Shown: positions 50,394 to 60,880, counted from the first letter of the stretch. The stretch: DNA of 64,000 nt from Brevibacillus reuszeri (GCF_002897295.1 NZ_BEXF01000007.1:124001-188000); one strand, 5' to 3'. Notes: generated by a model not told the origin, from the letters alone. Translations and numbers: made by a program.

Positions 50394-51470
50394 CTATGCT
50401 TGATGAAACCGTCCAATGACTCGCTCTGTTTCTGCTACCAGCTGCAGCAAAAGCTCGCTCGCGCTCATTTCCCTAGACAAAGACGCAGCCTGTCCTGCCC
50501 ACATCGACATGTATTCGCCTCGCTGGTTTTTCGCAGCCGCTGCGCGAATGTCCTTGGTCAGTGCATTTTGGATCGGATAGGACGGCAATTCGTGATCGTG
50601 GGGAAGCAGCCTCATCATGAAATCATTTTGTATCCCTCTCGCCCACTTACCTGAAAAGGCCCGCGTCAGTACAAGCTGCTCATCCTGTATTTCCTGAATC
50701 GCTTTTTTATGCAGGGCATGTGCCCCACTTTCCGTACAGGTCAAAAAGGCAGTACCTAGCTGCGCAGCCGCTGCTCCTAGAGCCAGAGCCGCAGCAATCC
50801 CGCGCCCGTCCATAATGCCTCCAGCTGCAACGACTGGTATGTTGACTCGATCTACTATTTGCGGAACGAGTGCCATGGTGCCAATCAGGTTGCTCGGTGA
50901 ATCCGGTAAAAAAGAACCGCGGTGACCGCCTGCCTCACTGCCCTGTGCCGCAATCATATCGACTCCACTGGCTTCCAGTGCGATCGCCTCTCGCGTCGTC
51001 GTCGCTGTACCGATAACGGTCGTTCCTTGCTGCTTCAGCTCGGCAAGCCAGCGCTGGTCCAGAAGCCCAAACGTAAAGCTGAAAACGGGCACCTTTTCCT
51101 CCAAAACGACAGCAATCTGCTCCTCAAAAGGCTCCGTATAACGGGACACTTTTGGATCAACCGGGATGCCCAGCTCCTCACGCATCGCATTCATTTCCGC
51201 CGCCACATCCGCAGCAATCGGCTCGTTCGGGTCAAAGCTCTCTGGTATAAACAAATTGACCGAAAAAGGCTTAGCGGTTTGCTCTCGAATGGATCGGATC
51301 GCTTCCCGGATACTCTCCGGACTCATGTAAGCAGCCCCGAGTGAGCCTAGTCCACCAGCTTCGGAAACGGCAGCAACCAAAGCGGGTGTCGTCGCTCCGC
51401 CTGCCATTGGCGCCTGAATGATCGGCCACTTGATTTGTAATCGAGTCGCAATTGGATTTGATGACCACAT
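50394..51470 (-). CDS. Nitronate monooxygenase (2-nitropropane dioxygenase family)
   Basis: A 358-residue FMN-dependent TIM-barrel enzyme that oxidises nitronates. Family blocks are KWPIIQAPMAGGATTPALVAAVSEAGGLGSLGAAY at the N-terminus, AQGSEAGGHRGSFLPD, and PVVAAGGIMDGRGIAAALALGAAAAQLGTAFL, the phosphate-binding end. AAGGAG precedes ATG 51470. It lies 37 nt upstream of nagA and 31 nt downstream of the VOC-Nudix gene on one strand, so the three may form an operon, though no shared pathway is obvious. It may detoxify nitronate toxins. Confidence 0.92.
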   Translation of the reverse strand: MWSSNPIATRLQIKWPIIQAPMAGGATTPALVAAVSEAGGLGSLGAAYMSPESIREAIRSIREQTAKPFSVNLFIPESFDPNEPIAADVAAEMNAMREELGIPVDPKVSRYTEPFEEQIAVVLEEKVPVFSFTFGLLDQRWLAELKQQGTTVIGTATTTREAIALEASGVDMIAAQGSEAGGHRGSFLPDSPSNLIGTMALVPQIVDRVNIPVVAAGGIMDGRGIAAALALGAAAAQLGTAFLTCTESGAHALHKKAIQEIQDEQLVLTRAFSGKWARGIQNDFMMRLLPHDHELPSYPIQNALTKDIRAAAAKNQRGEYMSMWAGQAASLSREMSASELLLQLVAETERVIGRFHQA

Positions 51471-51501
51471 ACGGCATCTGCTCCTTAATCGATAGTTTGT
51501 C

Positions 51502-52581
<1,080 letters not shown>

Positions 52582-52719
52582 TTATTCGTTATTATATCAA
52601 AACGCGATCGTCCTTCTGCCAATAAACCAGTTTGAAAGTGTTTTTGCGTTTTTTAAATTGTATCTGATCCAATAAATTACACGATCTCATTATACTGCAC
52701 GCCATGCTGCAAGCCCATA

Positions 52720-52760
52720 AACAAACGAGCGCCCCCACTTTTGTTGTGGAAACGCTCGCT
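52720..52760 (-). terminator. Terminator of the ABC exporter gene
   Basis: On the minus strand GAGCG-CCAC pairs with GTGG-CGCTC, then GTTTGTTTATG. The neighbouring stretch 52558-52719 has no gene and presumably carries the VOC-Nudix promoter. Confidence 0.65.
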
Positions 52761-52811
52761 TCTTTCTGAACCTGTTGATCGTGATCTGGCTTGAGTAATA
52801 CATGATGGATG

Positions 52812-54527
52812 CTACGATCCGAATTGTGCCTGGTGGAGCCGGCTGTACACTCCATGGGTTTGCAGCAGCTCGTCATGCTTACCTTGCTCTGCGATGCCTT
52901 TCTCTGCAACGACAATAATTCGGTCTGCATTTTTGATCGTTGCCAAGCGGTGGGCAATCACAAGAGTTGTTCGTCCTTGGGACAATTCCGAAAGAGCTTG
53001 CTGGATGGCTGATTCCGTCTCTGTATCCAGTGCAGAGGTAGCCTCATCCAAAATAAGAATCGGTGGATTTTTCAAGAACATCCGTGCAATCGACAGGCGC
53101 TGCTTTTGTCCGCCTGACAGCTTCACACCGCGCTCCCCGATCAGTGTATCCAAACCTTCTGGGAGTGACATTATCAGCTCTTCCAGCTGCGCCCTTCTTG
53201 CTGCCTCCCAAATATGTTGATCAGAAGCTCCAAGCTTGCCGTATGCGATGTTTTCCCGAATACTGCCATCGAACAGGAAAACCTCCTGCTGCACGATACC
53301 GATATGGGAGCGGAGCGACTCCAGAGTCATTTGGCGAATATCGATATGATCGATTGTGATGCTTCCCGCGTCCACATCATAAAAGCGCGGCAGCAGGCTG
53401 CACAAGGTCGTTTTCCCTGCACCGGATGGACCTACCAGTGCGACGGTTTCCCCAGCGCGAATGGACAGGGAAACGTCAGTCAGCACCTTATCCTTGTTTT
53501 CATAGCCAAACGTAACGCCCTCGAAGCGAATATCGCCACGGACGTTGCTGATTGCTTTCGCGTTAGGTGAATCTGCGACATCAGGCTCTGTTTCCAGAAG
53601 CTCCAAATAACGTTTGAACCCTGCCACACCCTTTGGATACGTCTCAATGACCGAGTTAATTTGTTTAATCGGTCCTAAAAACACGTTGGACAGCATGACA
53701 AATGCGATGAACTCCCCATACGTCATTTCGCCAGCGATGACAAACCACGTACCGCAAACGAGGACAAACAACGATACGAGCTTCATCAAAATAAAGCTAA
53801 GCGATGAATTCCACGCCATAATGCGATACGTGAGAAGCTTTGTAAAACGAAAACGCTCATTGTTTTGTGCAAAACGTTTAATTTCATGATTTTCGTTAGC
53901 AAACGCTTGAACGACACGAATTCCACTGACATTATTCTCTACGCGCGCGTTGTAATCAGCGATATCTTTGAACATACGATCAAACGCTTTTGACATTTTG
54001 CGGCTAAAGTACATCGACAAGTAAATCATCAACGGCACGATAATAAAGGTAAGAACCGCCAGCTGCCAGTTGATGCTGAGCATGATTCCAAAAGCACCCG
54101 TCAAGGTCATGATCGCAATAAACAAATCCTCTGGCCCATGGTGAGCGATTTCGCCAATGTCCATCAGATCGTTCGTCATACGCGAAACGAGATGGCCTGT
54201 TTTGTTGTTATCAAAAAATCGGAACGACAGCTTTTGCACCCGATCAAACAGCTTCTTGCGCATGTCTGACTCGATATTGATCCCCAGCTTGTGTCCCCAG
54301 TATGTAACGACAAAGTGAAGCCCGGCACTGACCACATAAATCCCCAAAAGAATCAGGCACGCATATAAAATCACCCTCCAATCGCCGCTGGGAAGCAGAT
54401 CATCCACCACCCTGTTTACGGCAAGCGGGAAAGCAAGCTCTAAAAGCGCTGCTAAAATGGCGCACGAAAAATCCAGGATGAACAAACCCATGTAGGGCCG
54501 GTAGTAGGCAAAAAAGCGGCGTAGCAT
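52812..54527 (-). CDS. ABC exporter, fused permease and ATPase
   Basis: A 571-residue type IV exporter half-transporter: six helices in residues 1-310, then the ATPase with Walker A GPSGAGKTT, Q-loop in GIVQQEVFLFDGSIREN, signature LSGGQKQR, Walker B ILILDEATSALD and H-loop VIAHRLATI. It works as a homo- or heterodimer. GAGGAG precedes ATG 54527. It follows the siderophore permease genes by 53 nt without a terminator, so it may be iron-regulated; export of a siderophore or its breakdown products is a possibility, not a proof. Confidence 0.88.
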   Translation of the reverse strand: MLRRFFAYYRPYMGLFILDFSCAILAALLELAFPLAVNRVVDDLLPSGDWRVILYACLILLGIYVVSAGLHFVVTYWGHKLGINIESDMRKKLFDRVQKLSFRFFDNNKTGHLVSRMTNDLMDIGEIAHHGPEDLFIAIMTLTGAFGIMLSINWQLAVLTFIIVPLMIYLSMYFSRKMSKAFDRMFKDIADYNARVENNVSGIRVVQAFANENHEIKRFAQNNERFRFTKLLTYRIMAWNSSLSFILMKLVSLFVLVCGTWFVIAGEMTYGEFIAFVMLSNVFLGPIKQINSVIETYPKGVAGFKRYLELLETEPDVADSPNAKAISNVRGDIRFEGVTFGYENKDKVLTDVSLSIRAGETVALVGPSGAGKTTLCSLLPRFYDVDAGSITIDHIDIRQMTLESLRSHIGIVQQEVFLFDGSIRENIAYGKLGASDQHIWEAARRAQLEELIMSLPEGLDTLIGERGVKLSGGQKQRLSIARMFLKNPPILILDEATSALDTETESAIQQALSELSQGRTTLVIAHRLATIKNADRIIVVAEKGIAEQGKHDELLQTHGVYSRLHQAQFGS

Positions 54528-54580
54528 GTATCTCCTCATCTCCCTTCAGGTACTGCCTCATTCGACTTGCAAACGCAAGT

Positions 54581-55612
54581 CTACGACTTCGTACGAGCGA
54601 GCAAATACAAGAAATAAGGAGCTCCGATAACTGCTACTACGATGCCTGTGGGAATCTCAGATGGTTGTAATATCCAGCGTCCTATCGTATCTGCAACAAT
54701 AACGAGCAGCGAGCCAACGAGTGCTGCAGTCGGCAGTAGCATTTCATGCTTTGGACCAACCAGTCTGCGCGCCAGATGCGGTCCGATCAAGCCAACAAAG
54801 CCAATTCCGCCACTCACGGCCACGCACGAAGCAGCAAGACCGACGGCTGCTGCGAGCAGCTTCAGCTGTTCTCTGGATACGGGAGCGCCAAGGCCAGTCG
54901 CCAGCTCTTCCCCCAGATTCAGCACGTTCATGACACGTGCTTTGTAAAAAACAAACGGCAAAAGAACAACGATCCACGGCAGCAGAGACAAAACAAATTT
55001 CCAGTTCGTGCCCCAGATGCTACCAGCCAGCCAAGTTGCTACAAATTGATACTTTTCCGGGCTCAGCTTGAGGGTCAATACGATCATGGCTGCGCTCATC
55101 CCAGCCGCAACAGCGATCCCGGTCAGCAAAATGCGGATCGGAGACAAGCCTTTGTGTCTTTTATATGCGAGGATAAAGATTAGTGCAGCAGTGAAGCTCG
55201 CACCTACCAATGCCAGGACAGGCAGCAAAAATACTGGTGCTGCGGCAGTAGACGGGTAAAACGAAATGAACAGCATGACCATCAAGCCCGCTCCGGCATT
55301 GATCCCCAAAATTCCCGGATCTGCTAATGCATTTCGCGAAATCCCTTGGATAACGCAGCCAGACACAGCCAGACCCGCTCCAATCAGGATGGAAATCACA
55401 ATACGAGGTAGGCGGAAATCAAACAGAATCAGACTTTGTTTCTCCGTTCCCGAACCCAAGAGGGTCATAAGCAAATCCATTGGTGATAAGCGAATAAATC
55501 CTGTATTCATACTGATGATAAAAGCGATCAAGATCAAAACACCAAGTACGATCATGACAGCTATGCCCCTCGCTCGCTTACGGGCATCTACATGAGCTGT
55601 GAGTGATTGCAT
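54581..55612 (-). CDS. Iron-siderophore ABC transporter permease (FecCD family, YfhA-like)
   Basis: A 343-residue permease with ten helices. FecCD landmarks are DFRLPRIVISILIGAGLAVSGCVIQGISRNALADPGILGINAGAG and the coupling region GGIGFVGLIGPHLARRLVGPKHEMLLP. It starts 2 nt after the stop of the sister permease, so the two are co-translated. With the binding lipoprotein at 58565 it resembles the YfiY-YfiZ-YfhA importer of B. subtilis (schizokinen/arthrobactin). No ATPase gene is nearby. Confidence 0.91.
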   Translation of the reverse strand: MQSLTAHVDARKRARGIAVMIVLGVLILIAFIISMNTGFIRLSPMDLLMTLLGSGTEKQSLILFDFRLPRIVISILIGAGLAVSGCVIQGISRNALADPGILGINAGAGLMVMLFISFYPSTAAAPVFLLPVLALVGASFTAALIFILAYKRHKGLSPIRILLTGIAVAAGMSAAMIVLTLKLSPEKYQFVATWLAGSIWGTNWKFVLSLLPWIVVLLPFVFYKARVMNVLNLGEELATGLGAPVSREQLKLLAAAVGLAASCVAVSGGIGFVGLIGPHLARRLVGPKHEMLLPTAALVGSLLVIVADTIGRWILQPSEIPTGIVVAVIGAPYFLYLLARTKS

Positions 55613-55614
55613 GA

Positions 55615-56670
55615 TTACATCTCCCTTCTTTCTTTACGTGCCAGGTAAAGGAAGAACGGCACGCCGATTAGCGCGATGAGTGCCCCAAGGGGGGTCTCGA
55701 AGGGTGGATTCACCATTCTCGCCGCCAAATCGGCAAAAACGACAAGCAAGCTGCCCAATACCGCTGAACACGGAATAATCCAGCGATAATCCACACCAAC
55801 CAAATAACGGGTCAAGTGAGGAATAATCAGACCGACGAAGCCCACTGCCCCAACAACGGATACTGCTGAGCCTGCCAAAATCAGTACAATGATCATTCCT
55901 AAAAATTTGACCAATACAGTGCGCTGCCCAAGTCCCTTGGCAATATCCTCACCAAGGCTAAGCATCGTAATGGAGCGAGACAGGGCGATCGCACCGAGAA
56001 TCGCTACCAAAATCCACGGGAACATAATTTTCAGCTGGAACCATTTTGTTCCGGCTACGCCACCTGCGTACCAAAATGCGAGGTCTTGGCCAATTTTGAA
56101 ATAAAGTGCAATCCCTTCACTCAGCGCAGACAATAATGCACTTAGTGCCGCGCCAGCCAAGACCAGACGCACTGGCGTGAGGCCCCCCTTTGCCAACGAG
56201 CCAATCCCGTAGACGAGTCCGGCACCAACACCGGCACCCAAAAAACCGTAAAGAATCAAATACATGAACGGCAAGCCAGGAAAAAAGGCAAAGCACAGTG
56301 CCAAAACAAAGCCTGCCCCTGCATTTAGACCGAGTAAGCCGGAATCAGCCAAAGGATTGCGCGTCATCCCTTGCATGATCGCCCCAGCCACGGCAAAGCT
56401 GGCTCCCACCATCGCCCCGCCTAAGAGCCGCGGAAGTCGAATCTCCTGAATAATCTGATGCTGTGTCAAATCAGGATTAAAATGAAAAATCGCATCCCAA
56501 ACGACTGAGAAATGGATGTCAGCCGCTCCAAATGAAACGGACAAAAACATTCCAAGTATTAAAGCCAAGACGCCACTCGTCAAAATAAGTGTTGCTGCCC
56601 AAGGACGAGTGCGAAACGTGACCGGATTCGTTGTTGCTCCTTTTTGCATGGAATGTGCATGTTGACTCAT
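55615..56670 (-). CDS. Iron-siderophore ABC transporter permease (FecCD family, YfiZ-like)
   Basis: A 351-residue FecCD permease with ten helices; IRLPRLLGGAMVGASFAVAGAIMQGMTRNPLADSGLLGLNAGAG and GAVGFVGLIIPHLTRYLVG are the family blocks. ATG 56670 lies after AAAAGGTGG; the frame to 56742 passes through that site and is rejected. A perfect Fur box (56749-56763) and a 13-nt inverted repeat lie in its leader. It pairs with the YfhA-like permease as a heterodimer. Confidence 0.91.
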   Translation of the reverse strand: MSQHAHSMQKGATTNPVTFRTRPWAATLILTSGVLALILGMFLSVSFGAADIHFSVVWDAIFHFNPDLTQHQIIQEIRLPRLLGGAMVGASFAVAGAIMQGMTRNPLADSGLLGLNAGAGFVLALCFAFFPGLPFMYLILYGFLGAGVGAGLVYGIGSLAKGGLTPVRLVLAGAALSALLSALSEGIALYFKIGQDLAFWYAGGVAGTKWFQLKIMFPWILVAILGAIALSRSITMLSLGEDIAKGLGQRTVLVKFLGMIIVLILAGSAVSVVGAVGFVGLIIPHLTRYLVGVDYRWIIPCSAVLGSLLVVFADLAARMVNPPFETPLGALIALIGVPFFLYLARKERREM

Positions 56671-56748
56671 ACTTGCCACCTTTTCTATCAATATCAATAG
56701 GGATATAACCTGCTTTGGATTATGTTCCCTTCCCAAAAGCATTGATAT

Positions 56749-56763
56749 TGATAATTATTATCA
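56749..56763 (-). promoter_or_regulatory. Fur box upstream of the siderophore permease genes
   Basis: TGATAATTATTATCA is a perfect 7-1-7 Fur site, 79 nt ahead of ATG 56670. It implies repression by Fe-Fur of the two permeases and perhaps the ABC exporter, independent of the regulator gene upstream. Confidence 0.93.
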
Positions 56764-56842
56764 CAATGAGAATTGTAGGCGATTGAGGAAATAAGTGTCA
56801 ATGGATAAAAACGATAAATCTTTTGGACATTTAGGACATTTG

Positions 56843-58417
56843 TTACGCCAGCAAGCGTAATACCTCATCAATTTTTTTCGAATTTGCGATAACCCCATGA
56901 TTCATCCAGGTCATAAAATCGACGTGGTAGGCACAGTTGTTTTGGACAGCTGGAAGGGATCGCCAAAGCGGATGCTGAATTTGCTTTTGTTCCGCACCTG
57001 TCCCTGCCTGATGCCATTTGTCAAATGCATAAAAAATATGATCCGCATCCAGTGTAGACAGCTGCTCCCATGTCACACCCGCCCTCGCTTCCTGCGGAGA
57101 TAACTGGGTGACGAGCGGATGGGGCTTCATCTCCAAATCCTGAAACAAAACAGGAGCCGTATAGTATTTTTCAACACTGATCGTCTCTGCAGACACACGC
57201 AAAAAGGCGACTGTCTGCCCCTTGAGACTGCGTGCCAGCACGCTTTTAGCTGCCAGGGCTTTGTACTCGTACTGCGAAATTGCTGTTTCAGCCTGCTCCC
57301 CCCGGCCGAGCTGCTCCCCTAAAATACGCAGAGTCGAGCGCCAATCCGGGCCGAGCTGACGAATAACGCATGTACGTGCAATACGGGCGCACTCCTCGTA
57401 CAGATCAGCTTTCAGACCGGTGCATTGACGCAGCATAATGACGTCCGGATATTGACTCGCCAAGTCGTTTACCTTGCTTTTTAATACGTCATACGTAGGT
57501 ACTCCGTCCAGAGCGAGGTAATCTTGCTTACCCCAAAATGAATGCGCCCACTGTACAATCGGAGTAAGCCCCAAGGCAACTACATAATCCTCCATAAATA
57601 GAGAAACCACTCGCAAATCATCACGATGAATATTCCGATACTTTCCCGGGGCAAGCCCTACGCTTTGCTTGAAGCGGCGGTTAAAATAATATTCACTCGT
57701 AAACCCGACATTTTGCGCGATCTCATGAATCCGGTCACCAGTCATAAGCAGCAGCTGCTTTGCACGGTTCATCCGCAAGCCATTGATATAATCTAGCGGA
57801 ATCTGCCCGGTTACCTCTTTGAATAATTGCGTGTAGCGCCAGCGCGGGACTTGTGCTTTTGCAGCCAATTGATCGACTGTCAGCTGCTCTTGGTAATGCT
57901 GCTGAACATACTCAATCGAGTGCTCGACAGCCTTGCGAGGGTCCAATGCAGGCATCGCGGAAGCATATTGCTGGAGTAAAAAACGCATGAGCTCCTCGAA
58001 GCGCACATGATTGTAATATCGTTGAAGCCCGTCTGCCTCTTCCCGATGCCTAAATATCTCGTTTACAAGCTCGACTAGCTTGGAAAAAGGAGTGCAGGCC
58101 AGCTCCCCCGTCCATGGAAAGGGCTCCGTAGATTCGCAGCTCTCCATAGAAGTCAGGTGCAGCATGCGAAAGGTCATCCGAAAATATTCAAGGACGTGTC
58201 GATCCGAACGAATCCAGTGATTTTGACCTGGCTGTATCACCCAGCAGCTTTCCCGTTTGATATCACATTCTGCATCTTCTACATACAGGTGACCCTGGCC
58301 GTCTAAGGCGATGAGAATCGTATAATGATCTACTTCTCTATAAGACTGCAAAGCAGCAGGTGCAAGACTGCCTCTTTCCATTCCTGTCAACAGGTAGAGG
58401 GAAGGAGGATACAGCAC
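56843..58417 (-). CDS. AraC family regulator with C-terminal siderophore-binding-protein domain (Btr/YbbB-like)
   Basis: A 524-residue fusion. An AraC-type N-terminal region is followed by two helix-turn-helices at about 178-262 (LTVDQLAAKAQVPRWRYTQLFKEVTG; IHEIAQNVGFTSEYYFNRRFKQSVGLAPGKYR). From about 275 a periplasmic-binding-protein fold follows, starting LGLTPIVQWAHSFWGKQDYLALD. That segment closely matches the lipoprotein at 58565 (PIVQWYHPAWGKQDYLGLD). B. subtilis Btr senses Fe-bacillibactin by such a domain and activates feuABC. No signal peptide, so it senses imported siderophore in the cytoplasm. No terminator is obvious before the permeases. Confidence 0.92.
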   Translation of the reverse strand: MLYPPSLYLLTGMERGSLAPAALQSYREVDHYTILIALDGQGHLYVEDAECDIKRESCWVIQPGQNHWIRSDRHVLEYFRMTFRMLHLTSMESCESTEPFPWTGELACTPFSKLVELVNEIFRHREEADGLQRYYNHVRFEELMRFLLQQYASAMPALDPRKAVEHSIEYVQQHYQEQLTVDQLAAKAQVPRWRYTQLFKEVTGQIPLDYINGLRMNRAKQLLLMTGDRIHEIAQNVGFTSEYYFNRRFKQSVGLAPGKYRNIHRDDLRVVSLFMEDYVVALGLTPIVQWAHSFWGKQDYLALDGVPTYDVLKSKVNDLASQYPDVIMLRQCTGLKADLYEECARIARTCVIRQLGPDWRSTLRILGEQLGRGEQAETAISQYEYKALAAKSVLARSLKGQTVAFLRVSAETISVEKYYTAPVLFQDLEMKPHPLVTQLSPQEARAGVTWEQLSTLDADHIFYAFDKWHQAGTGAEQKQIQHPLWRSLPAVQNNCAYHVDFMTWMNHGVIANSKKIDEVLRLLA

Positions 58418-58460
58418 TTCATCGGAGCTGAGAATATGTATCTCCCTCTTTCATTTAATC

Positions 58461-58512
58461 GAGAATGATTATCATTTTTATTTATTATAATGAAAAACAG
58501 AAAGCTCATCAA
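58461..58512 (-). promoter_or_regulatory. Promoter and Fur box of the first AraC-SBP regulator gene
   Basis: On the minus strand TTGATG (58507-58512), 17 nt and TATAAT (58484-58489) form a good sigma-A promoter. A Fur-like site (58461-58479, GAGAATGATTATCATTTTT on the plus strand; 15 of 19 to consensus) covers the start region. The -35 lies inside the terminator hairpin of the upstream lipoprotein gene. Confidence 0.8.
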
Positions 58513-58533
58513 CCATCGTCGACAAGCTTTCTG
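58490..58533 (-). terminator. Terminator of the first siderophore-binding lipoprotein gene
   Basis: CAGAAAGCT pairs with AGCTTTCTG, with further pairing inside, then TTTTT on the minus strand. Its loop contains ATCAACCATCG, shared with the terminator at 60841. Confidence 0.8.
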
Positions 58534-58564
58534 CCTATTTTTTGAAACGCGCTATAGACGCGAC

Positions 58565-59572
58565 TTATTTGACGAACGTTTTCACCAAGTCATCTGCTTT
58601 CATCATGTTCGCCAGCAGGGCACCTGATTGCCAGTGAGTCCGGTCCATTTTATAAACATGTCCTTTTTTGACAGCAGAAACCGCTTGCCAGATCGGTGTT
58701 TCGAGAATTTTCAGCGACTCTTTGTTATCCTCAGAGTCCCAAGTGCCATTGGACGGGAACAAAATGATATGATCCGCATCAATAGCCGGAATTGCTTCCT
58801 CCGTAAGAACTACGTGTGTTTCCTGATTTTTGGCAGCCGAGTATGGCGTAAGGCCAAACTCCGAATAAAGCATACCCGTATAGGCATTGCCATCACCAAA
58901 CAGGGCGAGCGTAGGCTTGTTGCCGACATTCAGGCGAATGACTGCGACTGTCTCATTCCCAACTGCCTTTTGCAGCTTTGCTTTTGTATCGGCTATTTTT
59001 TGCTCATATTTCTTAATAACCTCGTCTGCTTTCTCCGGAATTCCAAGCAGATCTGCGATTTTCTTGAGACGTCCAGTCGTATCATTGCGCAGTTCATCCG
59101 GCAGCTTGTAGGTAGGTGCGACTTTGCTGTACTGCTCGTATTTCTCTGCATCCGCTCCCCCATCTACGATAATCAAGTCAGGTCCCGCCTGCAGCAGCGC
59201 TTCCATGCTTCCCGTTATATCAAACTCCGGCACGTCCAAACCGAGGTAATCCTGTTTGCCCCACGCAGGATGATACCACTGGACAATCGGCTTCACGTCC
59301 AGTGCCAGCAGGAAGTCTTCCTGATAAATGGCAGCCACTCGCTGTGGATGAGCAGGGATGGTGACATCGCCATATGCATCCTGAACCACTCTTGTTTCAG
59401 CTGATTTCTCTGCAGGTGCCTGCTGTTCTGCCGGCTTTTGTTCTGCTGACGAGGTCGTTGGCGCGGCTTGCTCGGGCGCTTTTTCTGCGCATGCAGTCAA
59501 GCTGAGTGCCATAACCATAACCAGAGCTATGGACATCCAACCCGTTTTGGTTCTTCGTTCGGTTCTTTCCAT
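58565..59572 (-). CDS. Iron-siderophore-binding lipoprotein (YfiY-like)
   Basis: A 335-residue substrate-binding protein. ATG 59572 lies 8 nt after AGGAGAGG. A lipoprotein signal ends at LTAC28, followed by a Glu/Pro/Ala-rich linker (about 30-65) and a FecB/TroA-fold domain: VVQDAYGDVTIPAHPQRVAAI and PDLIIVDGGADAEKYEQYSKVAPT. It delivers a ferri-siderophore to the YfiZ/YfhA-like permeases further downstream on the same strand. A Fur-like site lies upstream. Confidence 0.92.
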   Translation of the reverse strand: MERTERRTKTGWMSIALVMVMALSLTACAEKAPEQAAPTTSSAEQKPAEQQAPAEKSAETRVVQDAYGDVTIPAHPQRVAAIYQEDFLLALDVKPIVQWYHPAWGKQDYLGLDVPEFDITGSMEALLQAGPDLIIVDGGADAEKYEQYSKVAPTYKLPDELRNDTTGRLKKIADLLGIPEKADEVIKKYEQKIADTKAKLQKAVGNETVAVIRLNVGNKPTLALFGDGNAYTGMLYSEFGLTPYSAAKNQETHVVLTEEAIPAIDADHIILFPSNGTWDSEDNKESLKILETPIWQAVSAVKKGHVYKMDRTHWQSGALLANMMKADDLVKTFVK

Positions 59573-59612
59573 GTCTCGATCCTCTCCTGTATGCAATGAG
59601 CATCATTTTTGT

Positions 59613-59631
59613 GTGATTCTCATTCTCATCC
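59613..59631 (-). promoter_or_regulatory. Fur-like site upstream of the first lipoprotein gene
   Basis: On the minus strand GATGAGAATGAGAATCACA resembles three GATAAT-like hexamers (about 12 of 19 to the Fur consensus), 41 nt ahead of ATG 59572. Weaker than the three perfect boxes in this locus. Confidence 0.55.
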
Positions 59632-59775
59632 GTTGTTTTCCATCCCGATCATATGTCCATACACTGCCTTCTGGCAATGCACTTTCTCCAGTTTTTTTTG
59701 TCCAAACTCGTGAACAAGCTTCCCGTATATCCTTGTTTTTGTACAAACGCAAGGAGGCCTCATCGATTTTGTCCA

Positions 59776-59830
59776 TTGAGCAGCCCGTTTCGTTTTACTA
59801 TGATGAATCAGTAAGTGATAATGATTATCA
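59776..59830 (+). promoter_or_regulatory. Promoter and Fur box of the second lipoprotein gene
   Basis: TTGAGC (59776-59781), 17 nt, TATGAT (59799-59804), then a perfect 7-1-7 Fur box TGATAATGATTATCA (59816-59830), 50 nt ahead of ATG 59880. The 307-nt gap between the two divergent lipoprotein genes holds only these control elements. Confidence 0.85.
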
Positions 59831-59879
59831 CGCACAAGCACTAACTTATCATCGATTTCTTATTGGAGGAAGATTTGGA

Positions 59880-60827
59880 ATGAACAACATTCGTAACATA
59901 GCGGGAGCACTGGGAACCATTGTACTTGCCACGAGTCTGCTTTTTGGGTGCAGCAGCCAGACTAATCAAAAGCAAGAGAGCGATCCTCCATCTGCAGAAG
60001 CGGTTACTCGCTCGTATACCGATTATAAAGGGCACACAAGTACCATTCCGGTATCACCGCAGCGGATCATCTTTTGGGGCGAGACTTTCGGAGATACACT
60101 AGCGCTGGGAGTCAAGCCAGTTGGAGGCTATGGCTATACCAAGCAAGTATTTGAAGACAGACTGCAAGGCGTAGAGAACGTAGGCTTCCCGATCAATTTG
60201 GAAAAGGTATTGGAGCTGAAACCAGACATCATTTTATACGCTGGCATAGAAGAGAAGGACTTTGAGGCACTTTCCAAAATTGCACCCACAGTCATTTTCG
60301 ATACATTTGCCCCTTTGGAAGACCGAATGACGCACCTTGGTGATCTGCTAGGGAAAAAGGAAGAGGCAAGCAAGTGGCTGAAAGAGTACAAACAAAGCGC
60401 TGAAAACATGTGGAAAAAGCTAAAGGAAACGGAGATGAAGGAAGGCGAAACTGCCTCTGTCTTTACGTACTATCCCGGGGATCGTCTGTTTGTCATGGCG
60501 AGAACAGGCTTATCTCAAGTCTTATACGACGAGAACGGATTCAAGCCGACACCGCTCATCCAGGAAGTGCTTGATGCCCAAAAAGGGTTTGAGCTTGTCT
60601 CACTGGAGCGCTTGCCTGAGTTTGCTGGGGATCGGATTTTTATTTTGAATTCAACAGATGAAGAGCCGAAACGATCGACAGAAGCATTGCTCAAAAGCCG
60701 CATCTGGAATGACCTGCCCGCTGTCAAAAATGGAAAAGTCTACTCAATTGATATCGAAAAAGCAAACTCAGATGCAACCACCAGGGAATGGCTGATAGAA
60801 AAAATACCTGCTATGCTGCATAAATAA
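59880..60827 (+). CDS. Iron-siderophore-binding lipoprotein (second copy)
   Basis: A 315-residue binding protein from ATG 59880 (GGAGG ten bases ahead); the frame runs further upstream but would contain the Fur box. The lipobox ends at LFGC24. The FecB-type domain shows YTDYKGHTSTIPVSPQRIIFWGE, LELKPDIILYAG and ETASVFTYYPGDRLFVMA. It differs strongly from the lipoprotein at 58565 but matches the C-terminal domain of its own downstream regulator. No permease follows, so it presumably uses permeases encoded elsewhere or those of the left unit. Confidence 0.91.
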   Translation: MNNIRNIAGALGTIVLATSLLFGCSSQTNQKQESDPPSAEAVTRSYTDYKGHTSTIPVSPQRIIFWGETFGDTLALGVKPVGGYGYTKQVFEDRLQGVENVGFPINLEKVLELKPDIILYAGIEEKDFEALSKIAPTVIFDTFAPLEDRMTHLGDLLGKKEEASKWLKEYKQSAENMWKKLKETEMKEGETASVFTYYPGDRLFVMARTGLSQVLYDENGFKPTPLIQEVLDAQKGFELVSLERLPEFAGDRIFILNSTDEEPKRSTEALLKSRIWNDLPAVKNGKVYSIDIEKANSDATTREWLIEKIPAMLHK

Positions 60828-60840
60828 TCCAGGCATATCC

Positions 60841-60880
60841 GAAGCTTTCAACCATCGTTGAAAAGCTTCTTTTTTTTGGA
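60841..60880 (+). terminator. Terminator of the second lipoprotein gene
   Basis: GAAGCTTTCAAC pairs with GTTGAAAAGCTTC around CATC, followed by eight T. It resembles the terminator at 58490. Confidence 0.88.

Noticed and set aside
58628-59404. 258-codon plus-strand ORF opposite the first lipoprotein
   Set aside because: Shadow of a well-supported siderophore-binding gene.
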